DNA from: Heliopora coerulea
Taxonomy: Eukaryota > Cnidaria > Anthozoa > Scleralcyonacea > Helioporidae
Length of the DNA: 64,000 bases
Assembly: GCA_030142905.1 (NCBI GenBank)
Contig: JASJOG010000188.1
Location: forward strand, 496,001 to 560,000
Direction of reading: 5' to 3'
Position 1 is the first letter of the stretch. Every line of letters starts with the position of its first letter. Positions 34,281-46,829 of the stretch are shown piece after piece. The position numbers and the translations under genes are program-made. A model generated the notes under the pieces. The model made no database searches, was not told the DNA's origin, and saw only the letters and a list, made by a program, of their open reading frames with translations.

Positions 34281-35651
34281 ATTGCTATTCACTCTTATTC
34301 TTAAAATGACGCATGAATCACCTGATATTATTCAGTTCAAAAAGTTGTTTGCACTGACTTTTAATTTCGGAATAAGGAAGCCGCTCAGTGCAGCTTTAGA
34401 ACACAAGAAATCGAATTACTGTACAGAATTTTATCGGTAATGTTCAGGGGACGTCCAGTGAAAATTCTCATGCGCGTTCATTCTCATTCTTTGGTAGATC
34501 TTTCACACATACTTAGATCAAGTACTGAAGACATGGCGAGTCAAACTTTTGTCTTAATGTGACAGTTCGATCTTGCTGCAAACTGAAAAAACTTTGAAAC
34601 TTTATTCGAGCAAATTCATGCAGTCATGACATGATGATGTTAATGACGTCACAAAATACTGAGGGGGACCAAGGGTTTCATCCATCCTTTCCACCCTGTT
34701 GTTGCGCCATTGACTGCACGAAAAAATGGACCATGGCGTTTTCATTGTAACTTAAATGCTATTCGTTCCCAGTAATATTTTCTTCGGCCGCCCCGAGGAT
34801 CATTGGCATAACAAGCCACTTCACTTTCAGCTAGTACGGTATATTTATTTTGACCAAAAGTTAAATAAATACAACTTAAAAGACCAACGTCAATTTTAAG
34901 TCCCTCGTTTTCCTTGACAAGTTTAACTTACTCGTGTGTACGACACACTAAATTAGCAAGTTTTCCTTGACAATCACCTTTTTCAGAAGCTGGTATGAGC
35001 ATCTTTTTGAGCAAGGTCCCTTGTCAAGGACAACCTGGACGTGTGTACGGGGTTTTAGCGTTCAACATGGTTCGAGTATGTAATCTCCAAAATCATACAC
35101 TATTAATTATTTTCATTTATCATAGAAATGTTACACGTAATCGTCAGTCCAAATTTTAGCCAGTTCATTTCAGTTATGGTAAAATTCTCTCACCCTTGCG
35201 GTCAGTTGTTGTGTGTGGTCGTCGCCTACAAAAGACAAGATCAGAACTTAAACAAACAATATGAAGTGCCTTTGTGGCTCCTTTCGATTCCTTCCGACAG
35301 GACCTGCCATATTTTATTAAAGCAGAAAAAATACACACACATTCAATTCTTATAGAGCACTTCTTATCGCGTGCGACTATTGAAGATCAGTCCTTTCCCG
35401 CTCACTGAAGTTGTGCAGTCTGTAGAGGAGTTTGTTCATTGGACAGGTATGAATTTTCTGAGCTTTTTAATTTGGCCAGAGTTCTTTATTATTTGGAACT
35501 TACTTTCAAAAGAAGAATAATATTAGCTGAATTGAAAGAGTTTACTCGGTTTATTTTCGATAGATTGAGCGTGAATGTTGACTCCCGGGCTATTTTATGC
35601 GTGATTAATACCTATCTGTCGACTGAGGGTAGCATATTTGAGAATGCTGGT
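34281..35651. other. Stretch without recognisable gene
   Basis: The 72-codon frame at 35439-35657 (plus) looks protein-like in composition but has no motif I recognise and runs into the Tigger fragment. Around 34900-35060 the words GTGTGTACG and CCTTGACAA recur at both sides of a 120-base stretch, possibly another small element. Confidence 0.35.
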
Positions 35652-36504
35652 CGTTAATACGACCAACGACCATATTTTGATGTCCCTTACTGTTTAATAC
35701 GACCGCTCAACGTATCGAGTAATGCCTTTTTGATATCATATTCTGATATGCGGTGTATAATTATCTTAATCAGTTACACATACGGCAAATAATTAACACT
35801 TAAACGTTTTTCAATATTCATTTTAATTTTTATTAAACAGACAGAACGTGATTAAATATGTTTTTGGGTCGTTTTATCTTTTTCTTGCCTTCTTTTTTCT
35901 GCCACTTCCCTCTGCTGTTCTCTTTTGGCCACATTCCATTTCGACTCTAACGGATAGGTTATTCGGGATGTTCAGCAGTTTGCTTAGCAAGTCAATGTTC
36001 TTTTCCTGCCCCATAAATTTGTAAATGCATGGAATCTCTATTCCATATCCCCCGCCCCGATTGACACCTGTTCCAATAACTAGCCTCTGCTTTACTTTTC
36101 GAACAGAAAGGAAATTCAAAAATGGTAAATGAACTCGTCGGAATAATCTGCCAAGCTCAAACCGATTAGCTTGAGTGTCGGAAAAACCAACGGAAGTTTA
36201 CAGAAATTTTTAAATCTAAATAAATTTAAATTAATATAGGGGTTTATTATCAAGGTTATTCATCTCATTTGGTTAATGTTGTTGAATTGTGTTCAGTTAA
36301 TAAAATTTATTTGTGGATTATTTTGTGGTTTTAGCGTTATGCTAATTGAAATCTGACTCCGTTTGCCATGACGTCATTTAAAAAAACATTTGTTACGTAT
36401 CTGATCCACCCCCGTTAATACGACCACCCCGTTAATACGACCACTCCGTTAAAACGACCAAATTTTTTCGGCCCAACAGTGGTCGTATTAACGGGGTTCC
36501 ACTG
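35652..36504 (+). mobile_element. Tigger-like element, deleted copy with foreign interior
   Basis: Relative to the full copy at 39993-42324 this copy is inverted. Its right end (36130-36504, ending CCCCGTTAATACGACC-type TIR and CACTG before TA) matches 39993-40395. Its left part (35652-35742) matches 42110-42205. The outermost left TIR is missing. The transposase is almost wholly deleted; only the last codons remain (36120-36235), with TAG for the tryptophan in QTDWLECRKNQRK. Between 35745 and 36095 the sequence is unrelated to the full copy. Confidence 0.75.
35745..36095. other. Segment inside the deleted Tigger copy with no match in the full copy
   Basis: On the minus strand it is open for about 75 codons (RLVIGTGVNRGGGYGIEIPC, then a lysine/arginine-rich end) and is followed by AATAAA near 35838. 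It could be a captured gene end or simply interior sequence of a divergent subfamily. I do not recognise the protein. The ATG at 36119 lies in Tigger sequence, so it is not an original start. Confidence 0.4.
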
Positions 36505-36506
36505 TA

Positions 36507-37195
36507 TAACATCTTAAGCTTGTATGGACACCCAAGTTCAATGATGTTGAATGTCTTAGAACGATATTGAATGACGTTGAAAGAAATCTGAAAGTGTTCA
36601 AATTTTTGCTCAACATGTGTTCAACGTCCGTAACATTGCTATTGATATTGCCGATGGTTGAACATGATAATGTTGCTTACGTCTGGCCATCCACGGCTAA
36701 CTTCAACATCTCTCAACATCGTTCCACAATGTTAAAAGGCGTTGAACGAAATGTTGAAAGTGTTTGACCGGGGCTTAATGTGTACGCTTCCGTACACAGC
36801 AGCAAATGCAACTCGTCTTGGGGACTTGCTCAAGAAATACTACTTACCTCAAGCATATGATTCAAATTGTGAATGAAAACTTAGTCGTGTTAACGGGAAT
36901 TTACCGATTAGTAATGAATAAGTAAAACGTGGAAAGCATGTTGGACGTCATAACATGGGCATCGCAAAACATTCGAAATCTGGATTTCCTGAAAATTTAT
37001 GTTTAGCACTTTTCATTCAAAAGCTTTGCTGATCTTGGAATCCATGCAGCAATCATTAGCTGATCACTTGTTTCATTCCGACAATATTCTGGTTTTCTGG
37101 TGCTGAATACGATGAAGAGGATGGCCAGTTTCAGTCCTTCGTCTAGTCGCAATCCCTTTCCGAGATATTAAATACGAAGAACCTGAGCTCATAAG
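36507..37195. other. Stretch with repeated TTGAA/TTCAA words, no gene
   Basis: From 36535 to 36765 GTTGAA, TTCAAC and CAACAT words recur densely in both orientations, suggesting an old foldback element. Nothing supported after 36770. Confidence 0.35.
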
Positions 37196-37270
37196 GTATA
37201 CATACTTACATACATACATACAGTGTACATACATACATACATACATATATACATACATACATATATATAT
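37196..37270. repeat. (CATA)n microsatellite
   Basis: Imperfect ATACATAC run of about 75 bases. Confidence 0.9.
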
Positions 37271-38306
37271 TCGGATATAGGTGTGGAAGTTGGTGTCTTG
37301 AAGAGTGCTCAATGCTTTAACGGCAGAGCGAGTTATACTCGGTTTCTAAAGATCTGAAATATTTATTGCTACTTAAAGTTTCAGGCATTTCAGCGATCAT
37401 CAGGCAATTAATACAAAACCGTTTCAACTAGACCTATATATATATATATATGTGACACTAAAATATTTAAGTTATTTAAGTTATTCCGGTTACGTAAGTT
37501 CTTTGTGCGGGGGTTCTTCAAGAAGAAATTTTTTTTGTGGCGGCATTTAGAAATAAGTTTTGATCTTTTGTTCAGGAGGGATTTTTTGTTTAACTTAATG
37601 ATCCACAGCTTTTCTTCGAGACAAAGGGGGCATCTTTTTGATCCATTCTGGAACGAGGAGGTTTTTTTTAGGATTGACCATTTCATGGTAAATGATTTTT
37701 TGCTCTTTTTCAGATTCCAAACATAATTAGCGAGTTCAGTTTCGTTGGCATATTTCTCTTCCCGGAATGACAGCAAACGAATTTAAAGAAAGATTCCGCA
37801 ACCACCAGATTCCAACCCCGTCACCACCCTCAATATCGACGTAATTTGAAGACTTTAATCTCAATTGTTTTTACAGATTCATCGGGGGCCTCTTAGAGGT
37901 CGGGGGCCCTTAGGAGTTACTCTAACCCTAACCATAGTCCGTTACGCCACTGGTCGTGTTGAATTTTGACACCCTTATTTGAGTGTACTTTGACAAAATT
38001 CTCCCTCATCTAATTCTTTCAATTTTGTGCTTATTCCGAGACTAAAATAAAACAATCTTATCCCCTAGATTGCTTCACAATTATATATCCAGACATTCTT
38101 GAAGAAGAACAAAAGCGTTTAGTTGTAATAAGAAAATCTAAATTTGATTGTGTTACTTCCATCAAGTCATTACACCTACGACAACATTGCGAGGTCGTGA
38201 CCTTTTTATCTTTCCACTAACCACAAATTCTGTCACCTGAACCTGGCCGTCCCTTCTAATCAACAAATAGAAAATAGCTTGAGGGGTTGCTGTGCTATGC
38301 ATTAAA
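37271..38306. other. Stretch without recognisable gene
   Basis: Contains a short (TA)n at 37434-37451 and a 122-codon A/T-rich minus-strand frame (37408-37776). The frame is lysine/asparagine-rich, lacks motifs and is not counted as a gene. Confidence 0.4.
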
Positions 38307-38637
38307 CCCTAGACCAGTGGTTCTTAACCTTGTTGGAGGTACTGAACCTTGTACGTTTCATCCGTGCATTCACCGAACCCTTCGTTATTGGAAAAATGAA
38401 ATAGGAAATCACAAACGACGTACAATCACGATAGTCACAAGTCGACTACTGAGCGCACCAAGTTCCCTGCAGCACAGATATCAAGGCCAAGCGATGTGGC
38501 GTGATCAGCTGCAGCCAATGATGGCCAAGCGGGTCGCGTGACGTCACGAATCATATGACCTCCGCCGAACCCCTGAGACTGACTCACCGAACTCCTGGGG
38601 TTCGATCGAACCCAGGTTAAGAACCACTGCCCTAGAC
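38307..38637. mobile_element. Non-autonomous hAT element with 8-bp target duplication
   Basis: The element proper is 38315-38629. Its ends CAGTGGTTCTTAACC and GGTTAAGAACCACTG are perfect 15-base inverted repeats of the hAT (Charlie-like) type. CCCTAGAC flanks both sides (38307-38314 and 38630-38637), the 8-bp duplication expected for hAT. The interior is non-coding and ends with GGGGTTCGATCGAACCC, a second palindrome. Confidence 0.9.
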
Positions 38638-39990
38638 AGATGCTGCAATAGAATTGCCGTGTTTGGGTCAAAGTATCCGTGCACGGAAAATTTTCCCTAA
38701 AAGTGTACCGAAGTTTGTGTGGCACGTTAAGTCTATTTTATGGAGGGAAAAAAGGGAAAAAGTACTTGATAGTTTATCTGTGTACGGATACTGTGATTCA
38801 AACACTTGGTACGTTGCTTGACTTTCACATAGCCAAAAACACTCGCTTGTTTTTTCATCCAAGAAAAGATAACAGACTCTTCTCTTCATGTCAAATCTAA
38901 AAGTAAACCACTCTTAGTCTGTTGTTGTGATTGTTCTTGCGAAAATTAACATGATCTTTCCGACCTTCAAATAGGAAAATTATAAAAGGGGCTTGGTTCT
39001 GTCCCCTTGGTTTAGTCCCTGCGTCAGGGAATTCCTTGCGCCGCCCCGATTGTTGATGGGGGGTTCGACCTTCTAAAGTTTTTATCTGACTGGTGGTTGA
39101 CTTTCATGTGAATTGCTCGCTTCATTAATGTGTTAATAAAGTTAACTGCTTTTCGTCTGCCGTTATTTTATAAAAGAAATACCAAGTGGATTTCAGTGTT
39201 TTTATATTGTGATCCAAACACTTGGGATGTTGCTGGACTTAAGAAAAGCTAAAAATCTTCGCCTAGCGACTTGTGGTTTTTTTACGCGTTTTATAAGTCT
39301 CACAACATTCCGTGTGTTTGGATCACAATATTCAAACACGAAAATTTAGTATTCCTTAAATGACGTAATTTCAATTAAGTTTTCTTGACGTCACTGTGCT
39401 CAAACACAAAACGAAAATGACGTCACCTTGTCTCTACACGGATCACATCATCTGTAAAATAATTTACAAGACAGACCCCCGACATTAAATTACTTGACAG
39501 ATGATGTCATGCATGTAACCTATACTTAAGACCGTATATTATTTGGTGTCTCTGTACTCTCGGAGAAAATGAGGCTTATCCAATCCGAGCTTGTGCAAGA
39601 TGCGTACTGTTTTATAAAACGCTGAGATAATTTTCATCGTTTTCGAAGTCTAAATGACCTAAAACTTGATCTCTAGTTTCATATCGAACACGCTTTTGAT
39701 ATTGCACCATAACGCAGCCGGAGATCGCTAATCAACACGAGTATAAAAAAAGACCACCCAAAGAGGGAATTCACTACCATTGTGAATAGAGGTGCGACAG
39801 GCTAAATTAATGGGGATCACACGTGGCTTACTTCCTCGTTAATTCATGGCTAAAAATTTGTAAGAAACTGGCTTCTGAGACATGATTGACGACGTCAAAA
39901 GCAAAACAAGCCCTCTATAAAACTCAGTAACAAGAGCACATCAGCGCATTCCAATGCCAATGTTTGCATTTTTGGGTCGGTTGACATTGT
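38638..39990. other. Gene-less stretch with one foldback MITE
   Basis: At 39195-39341 the arms TATTGTGATCCAAACAC and GTGTTTGGATCACAATA pair, forming a MITE of about 145 bp. A single related arm is seen at 38786-38815. The palindrome-rich TGACGTCAC words near 39385-39425 do not match other features. Confidence 0.55.
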
Positions 39991-39992
39991 TA

Positions 39993-42324
39993 CAGTGGAA
40001 CCCCGTTAATACGACCACCGTTGGGCCGAAAAAATTTGGTCGTATTAACGGGGTGGTCGTATTAACGGGGGTGGATCAGATACGTAACAAATGTTTTTTT
40101 AAATGACTTCATGGCAAACGGAGTCAGATTTCAATTAGCATAACGCTAAAACCACAAAATAATCCACAAATAAATTTTATTAACTGAACACAACTCAACA
40201 AAATTAACCAAATGAGATGAATAACGTTGATAATAAGCCCCTACATTAGTTATTTAAATTTCTTTAGGTTTAAAAAAATCTGTAAGCTTCCGTTGGTTTT
40301 TCCGACACTCAAGCCAATCGGTTTGAGCTTGGCAGATTACTCTGACGAGCTCATTTGCCGTTTTTGAATTTCCTTTCTGTTCGAGAAAATCCAAAGCATC
40401 CTGCATTGAGGATATTGCCGCTCGATACGAGGATAGTTTTGGCGCTGCCGGGAGCTCTTCAACCTCATCATTACTGTCCTCGTGATTTTCTTCGCTTGCA
40501 GTGGTTGAATCGATTTGTTCACGTCCTACTTGCCGAAAAAAGCTGTCTTCCCAATTGTCTGGAAGTTCTTGACAAAATGGTGCATCAAGACATCCACCTA
40601 CCGCTTGTCCCAATGAAACTGTATTGTCTTCATTGGTTTCATTTGCCAAGACTTGAACTGCAACAAGTTCGCTTTCAAGATCTGCAAATAGATCAACGTC
40701 ACTGCCACTGGAATCTACTGTATTCGTGTTTCCTTCGGAATCCAATATACCTGCCTTGATGAAACACTTGACAACTGTTGTTTCGGAAACTTTATTTCAC
40801 GCTATGGCCGTCCATCTAATTGCCTGAAGAATATCAACAGAGTTGCATACTTCCGACGCAGAAATACACTCATCCACTTTACTGACAACGTGTGTAAGCA
40901 GGCGTTTATAATACTGGAGCTTAAAAGCTTGAATAATACCGAGATCAAGTGGCTGCAGTCGTGATGTCGTGTTTTTGGGCAAGAAGACGATTTTGATTTG
41001 CTCATACATTTCATCCAGGTTTTCAGGGTGGCAAGGGGCATTGTCCATAAACAAGAGAATTCTTCTGTTTTCTCGTCTCAGTCTCCGATTGAGTTTTGAT
41101 AGAATTTCCATCATGATGCTACCTTCCATCTAGGCTTTTGGTTGGTTGGAATATTGGCATGGTAAGTTATCCAAATCTCGGATGCCTTTAAAACATCTTG
41201 GTCTTGCTGATTTTCCAATTACGATTGGCTTTTCTTTTCCACCACTAGCATTGACAAAGAACGCACAAGTAATCCTATGCTTTGACTTTTTTCCGCCGGT
41301 GCAATTCTGGGAAACTTCGACCAGTGATTTGTTTGGAAGGGCTCTGAAAAACTGACCTGTTTAATCCATATTCCAGATATCGCGAGGTTCTTGTCCTTCC
41401 AAAATTTCCGGGAGTCTTTCCTTCCACGAATCTACTGTTTCTTCTCTAACATCCCCTGACTCTCCTGAAATGACCTTTGCCTTGATGCCACATCTCTTTT
41501 TAAAACGATCCAGCCATCCGTTCGAAGCCTTGAATTTCTCTTGTGGAACTTCTAGAACTTCTGCTATTTTTGTAGCCTTTTCTTGAAGCATTGGTCCTGT
41601 AATTGGAATGTTTTTTGATCTTGCTTTTCCAAACCAGTCGAGTAAAGCGTTGTCGATATCTTCATGCTGGGCACCTCTTGACCGTTTGATAGTGACCCTA
41701 ACATTGGCCTCATAGTCTTTAACAATCTCATCTTTCTTTAATAAGATGCTTTGAATCTGGGTTTTCCCACAATTAAAGTGCTCTGCAATTTTTCTTGCGC
41801 TGGCAATAGGGTTCTTTTGCTTAAATATCACGACTTCGTAACGTTTTTGTAAGTCAAGTTCCTGCCGTTTTCGCTTACAATTTGAAGGCATGATGACTGG
41901 TCAAAGTGCTTATACACAAAGCTGCGAAGCGTGTTCGGACAAAAGGTAATAAATCAGGAAAATCGTCAACACATGTGTGAAAATTTTGCACTGATTAAAT
42001 TAGAAAAAGTGTGAAATATGGATCGATGACAGATTTGGCGCTTTTCATAGCCTGCGCGTGCATACACTCGTATTTCCGCCGGTAACGTCGAAGGAGTCAT
42101 GTCGGGAATTTGATATCAAAAATGGCATTACTCAACACGTTCAGTGGTCGTATTAAACAGTAGAGGACATCAAAATATGGTCGTTGGTCGTATTAACGAG
42201 GTGGTCGTATTAACGAGGTTTTCAGATAAGAAAAAAAGTTAGCTCTTATTCGGGGGGAAAAAAAAGTGGTCGTATTAACGGGGTGGTCGTATTAACGGGG
42301 TGGTCGTAAGGCGGGGTTCCACTG
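39993..42324 (-). mobile_element. Tigger/pogo-like DNA transposon, both ends present
   Basis: The left end CAGTGGAACCCCGTTAATAC and the right end (same first 14 bases read inward from 42324) are flanked by TA on each side. Repeated GGTCGTATTAACGGGG words fill the subterminal regions on both sides. The 2.33-kb size, TA target and transposase family agree with Tigger. The transposase is on the minus strand. Confidence 0.9.
40254..41891 (-). pseudogene. Tigger/pogo transposase with three in-frame stops
   Basis: One uninterrupted frame of 545 codons spans the gene. An N-terminal helix-turn-helix (KRYEVVIFKQKNPIASARKI) comes first, then a CENP-B-type second domain (residues about 65-135) and a DDE/D core. 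The core has NMD as first acid, LLFMDNAPCHP as second and SRLQPLDLGIIQAFK as third. The C-terminus is acidic and ends QRKLTDFFKPKEI. Stops lie at 41361 (TAA, where NMDETG is expected), 41130 (TAG) and 40797 (TGA, where AWNK is expected); no frameshift. All three could be single-base changes. QRKLTDFF fits the PCNA-binding PIP-box pattern Q-x-x-L-x-x-F-F, a feature reported for pogo-family transposases. Confidence 0.9.
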
Positions 42325-42326
42325 TA

Positions 42327-43448
42327 TTGTCACGTGACACTGCACATACAATTTTAAGTCCCAAAATTTGTAGATGAGTATATCGAAGACAACGTTTCTT
42401 CATCTGGTAACGGTAAAGGTAAGGTTTTTCTCCCCATTTGAACTACGTTACACGTGAGATAATCTGCTGACATTAGCGTTACCAATTTGATTCAAGCCAC
42501 ATCGGGCGTGAATCCTCCAAATTTGATTTTTGCCAAGTACCATCGCACGGGGACGATGGTAATTAAACCAGAGTTCGGCCATTTGTGTTCATTTTCACGG
42601 CACTCAATTTCTCAAAAGCATTTTAGTGACCATATGTTTCCCACATATGGGTTAGGACCGAGTGTAAATGGGATAGCCATATCGGTTTGAAAAGCGCCTT
42701 AACCGTTACACAGCCATTCTTTATTGACATTTTGCTGACTAAGGTTACTTATAAAAGAAAGGTGAGATCTCGAACACTACATTCTCCAAACTGGGCTACC
42801 TGTGAAACTACATTTACTTTACTTCTGAAAAGCCCTTCTCCGTCCAGTTCACATTATAATCAATATCAATAAACTAGTGCACCAAATTTAACATGCTTTT
42901 AATATGCTTTCTAATTATTTACTGTGCATAAAGAGTAGATACACTATAGTAGTGTAAAATTGTGTGGAAAAAAAAAAATCAGTCACCTACATTTAAATTG
43001 TGTACATAGAACTGTTGATGTAATTATGAATATGAATATAAATTTGTTGACTATGATTATAAAAGGGCATAATGTGATGTTGTTTAAAAGATGTCAAGTT
43101 GGCAGAGTGGGCTACTTGTAATGGGATGGAGTTCCAGATATTCATTGACCTGAGTAAAAAAGCTATAAGATAGCAACCATCTCTAGAACTAACTTGAACA
43201 AAAAAATGACTAAGATGACATCATGTTGCATGTCAGTTGGTAAAATATGGTCAGGAGTTGGTAATGCTATTAAGCCATCAACAGCAAAATAAAAAACATT
43301 CAATTGGTGAATTTTCCACCCATTCTATGGGAAGTCTAAATCTAAAGATCTTAATATTTCTGATACATGTATGCTGTATTCCATGCCATATAATCCCATT
43401 TATGAATTGGGCTGCACTCCTCTGTACACCTCTGCAAACCTCTTTTTA
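42327..43448. other. Stretch without recognisable gene
   Basis: Only unsupported short frames; no element recognised. Confidence 0.4.
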
Positions 43449-43560
43449 ATGGGGTTAACTCTTCCCCAGCAGGATAAGACTTTGATTATTTTACTCTGGC
43501 TAATGCTGGATGATTTTACATGTCTAGGGGAGAGCTCTGGCAGTCAATTGAAAGTGTTGA
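43449..43560 (+). repeat. Interspersed repeat family C, copy 2
   Basis: ATTTTACTCTGGCTAATGCT followed by GGATGATTTTACATGTC and GGGGAGAGCTCTGGCA. Best preserved of the three copies (see 12327 and 61890). Confidence 0.65.
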
Positions 43561-43605
43561 TCTAATCCTGTCTGAATAGGTGTGATAGTGTGCTGGTATG
43601 CTCCA

Positions 43606-44002
43606 GATTAGAGGACTGTTTACATGGGTGTGGGTTGGTTGTCAACCAGGATCAGGTTTCTATAAATGTTCACACAATAGCTGGGTCAACCTGATTTGCT
43701 GGATAACCAGTTTGACAGCCTGGGTTGGCATGGTCATTTGAATTTTTATTTAAACACAGGTTGAATTAACCCTGGTTCATGTATATAAATTGGTGGTAGA
43801 TGCATGAACCCAGGTTCATTTTCTTATCCACAACATATGATTGCAAACCTGGGTCAGCCACACTATTACCCTGGGTTGGGTGAACCTGCCTTGGATGAGC
43901 TGGTGACCTGGGCTTATATGAACATAATTGATTAGCAACCATGGGTTGGGGTCTTGATCCAAGTTGGTGGTGAACCCAGGTTCATGTAAACAGGCCTCAG
44001 GT
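43606..44002. mobile_element. MITE with TGTTTACATG inverted ends
   Basis: The left GGACTGTTTACATGG and the right CATGTAAACAGGCCTC are inverted partners. The interior is full of ACCCAGGTT/AACCTGGGT words in both directions, about every 40 bases. No coding capacity. Confidence 0.65.
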
Positions 44003-45590
44003 CTCATTATAGTAACAGATTGAATGCTTTGTGTTGCTTCAATCCATGGATACAGATTGCACATAACAAATCTTAATGACTTGCTGGCATTACCATGTTA
44101 TTGACTGGGGAGTTCCAATGCAGATCATCTGATACTAAAACTTTCAAATATGGATGATTGTTACTGACAATAATTTCTGACTTTTTCATGGAAATTCTCA
44201 ACATGTAACACTTAGATGGACTGAATTCCATTGTTATTTTTACCCAAAGGTGCTACCTTGTCAAGGTCTCTTTCACAGATCAGGATATCTTCCAGTAGGT
44301 ACAACTGGATGATAGAATCAATGCATCATCAGCAAACATTATTACTATATTGCTTCCCAAATTCTTATGAATGTCACTAATACAAACATGTAAAAGAAAC
44401 AGAGAAGGTCCTAGTACAGTTTCTTAAGGCATGCCTTGATCATATGGTACATAAACTGAAGCAGAAGTTTCTCCATCTGTAATAAGACATTGAGATCTTT
44501 TTGTGAGCCATGATATATGATCCATACAAAAATATCAACTTGTACTCCTTGGCAATTTAACAATTAGACACTGGTGTGTTACCTTATCAAAGGTTTTAAT
44601 GAAGCCCACCATTTGAAGGTCAATTTCAATTCTATTATTAGTATTTCAAGTCAGATCTTCATATGTCAGCAAAAGTGGAGTTTCACATCAGTGATTTCTA
44701 TGGAAACCACGTTGATTAGCGAACAAGATGTTATTCTCTTCCAAGTTCTGCACTATACTCCAGTAAACAACATTTCAAATTAACTTTATTTAATTGCAAA
44801 CACATGTAAAAGGTTACAATGTTGTCGTACTTTTTTGCATCTATATGTTTGATTTATTGGTGAGATTTAAACAATCATATGTAGCTTGTCTTTAGCCTGT
44901 TGATTGTCCATGAGCGATTACGGAAAAGAAAGACACTCAGTGAGGAGTTTAAGGTAAAACTATATGTTGACTGATAGCGGGAAAGTAAAGGAAAATAGAA
45001 TAAAAGATTTACCAAGTAAAGAACTATCATGATTGATGGGATAACAGTTCATTGATCGAATGGATATAAGTGCCTCGACAAGTGATCAACGGAATCATAA
45101 TATTTATTTCTTTACTTATCTTTCCAAAACTTCTTCTAATAGGACTAGCACAGTGACTAGTAGTTCTCAAATTTTAGTAGCCCAAACCCAATTTTTACTA
45201 GTGCTGGACTAGTGGACTACCGCTAAAGTTGAACACTGTCATCAGAATTTTGAAAAGGTTCTGTTATCTCGACATCAACCACCTTAACAGCAGACAGCCC
45301 TAAAATTCACGATATTCCAGCCTTATTATAAGGCTAAAGATCGTTCTTTGGGTGCGTACGCAAAGTTACGTATTCTGATTGATCACTGTAAGGAGTGACG
45401 TAGTTTATGGGTGCGTATGGGGCTTGTAAGCCCCCTAACCAAGCCACAAAGTTTGTAAAAGTATTGAAAATTCGAGCAAAAAAAAAAAGTAATAAATTTC
45501 GGAAAGAATTTGGTTTAATTTGGTACGTTAGGTCTAAATCCCTTTTTGTTACTGATTTATTTACTTCCATAGAGTAAAACATAAATGCTG
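44003..45590. other. Stretch without recognisable gene
   Basis: At about 44210-44790 the sequence resembles, in places, decayed reverse-transcriptase noncoding strand (for example GGCATGCCTTGATCATATGG), but I could not follow any motif with confidence. Otherwise nothing supported. Confidence 0.3.
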
Positions 45591-45593
45591 AAA

Positions 45594-45753
45594 AACAATG
45601 ACATCTTCAAATCCCAAGATATGAGCCAATAACAAGACGACGAATGATTCCGAGCATGACTTGACAATGACTTTGCAAGAAAGTCGAAAGATCGTTGCAA
45701 TCATTCGTCGTCTGGTTATTGACTCATATCTTGGGTTTTCAAGATGTCATTGT
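45594..45753. mobile_element. Foldback MITE of about 160 bp
   Basis: Arms of about 53 bases: AATGACATCTTCAAATCCCA and further on the left pair with TGGGTTTTCAAGATGTCATT on the right. The inner parts GACGACGAATGATT and AATCATTCGTCGTC pair as well. The loop is about 50 bases. Confidence 0.8.
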
Positions 45754-45807
45754 CTTTCGGGATTTGTTTTTTACTTTATTTTATCAAATTGTCTGCTGTC
45801 ACCGAAT

Positions 45808-45995
45808 TTATTCATTCATTCATTCATTCATTTATTTATTATTTATTATTTACTTATTTAGTTATTTATTTATTATTCATTTATTTATTTGTTATTTACT
45901 TATTTATTTAGTTATCATTTATTTTTTTATTATTTACTTATTTATTTATTATTTACTTACTCATTTATTTATTACTTATTATTTATTTATTTAAT
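45808..45995. repeat. (ATTT)n-rich microsatellite
   Basis: Imperfect TTATTTATTCATT-type runs over about 190 bases. The frames crossing it are artefacts. Confidence 0.9.
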
Positions 45996-46798
45996 TTAAA
46001 CACGGTAACCAATCAACACAAAGTCGCTTTCCATAGGGCCATTATATAAAGACTTTGCGAGCACTAATTTATTCACAATTTATTTACAATTATTATGCTG
46101 ACATTTAATACACATATTAAGGCTGAGGTGAGGCTACAACGTGCATAGTCTGATCGAGTGTCAAATTCAATCGGGCAATTTTTCAAACAATACAATATTC
46201 GGGCAAATTGAGCCGGACGTCCCCCTGGCAAAATGGGTTAACTACGCCGCTAGCTGTACGGTCCGCCACTTTACGATATTGGACCGGTCCAATACGCTTT
46301 TTACTCCGGACCGGCAAGTTTTGGCGGGGAAACCTTTGAGCTGATTTTAATGAAATTGAAGGAGAATCAACTTTTTATTATGAAAAGTTCGGAGAAATAA
46401 AGTGTGCAAGAACAGTATTATTGCACTTGTTTCATGGTAATTGTATAAAAGTACGGTAAATGAATGTTTAGCTGGTGGAAACAAGAAGCCCAACCAGCTA
46501 GTCATGAAGTAAGGTAAACAGCGACATTCAATGACGAAAACCAAGTTAAAATATGAAAGAAAACCAACTAAAAGCCATATAATAAGTACCTTATTAACCT
46601 AATTTTTTCCTTTCATGCGGGAAAGCCTTTCCCTCAGTTCATTTTTCGCACAAACCTCGTTCCTTCGTCGCTCTGTCTGTACGAAAACATCAGGAAATAC
46701 TTTTCCGTACGGACCTCATTCGGGGTTGATAAGTATCTATTAAAAATAAATAATAAAAATTCGTTAAAAATAAATGAATAAATCAATCAATCATTCAA

Positions 46799-46829
<31 letters not shown>

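Noticed and set aside
35439..35657. 72-codon frame before the Tigger fragment
   Set aside because: Plausible amino-acid mix but no motif, no clear splice sites, and it ends inside transposon sequence.
40355..40759. 134-codon plus-strand frame
   Set aside because: Antisense shadow of the Tigger transposase C-terminus.
44210..44790. Possible decayed LINE reverse transcriptase
   Set aside because: A few phrases look suggestive, but no conserved motif could be read in any frame.
45695..45994. 99-codon hydrophobic frame that looks like membrane segments
   Set aside because: Translation of (ATTT)n; leucine, isoleucine and phenylalanine come from the repeat.
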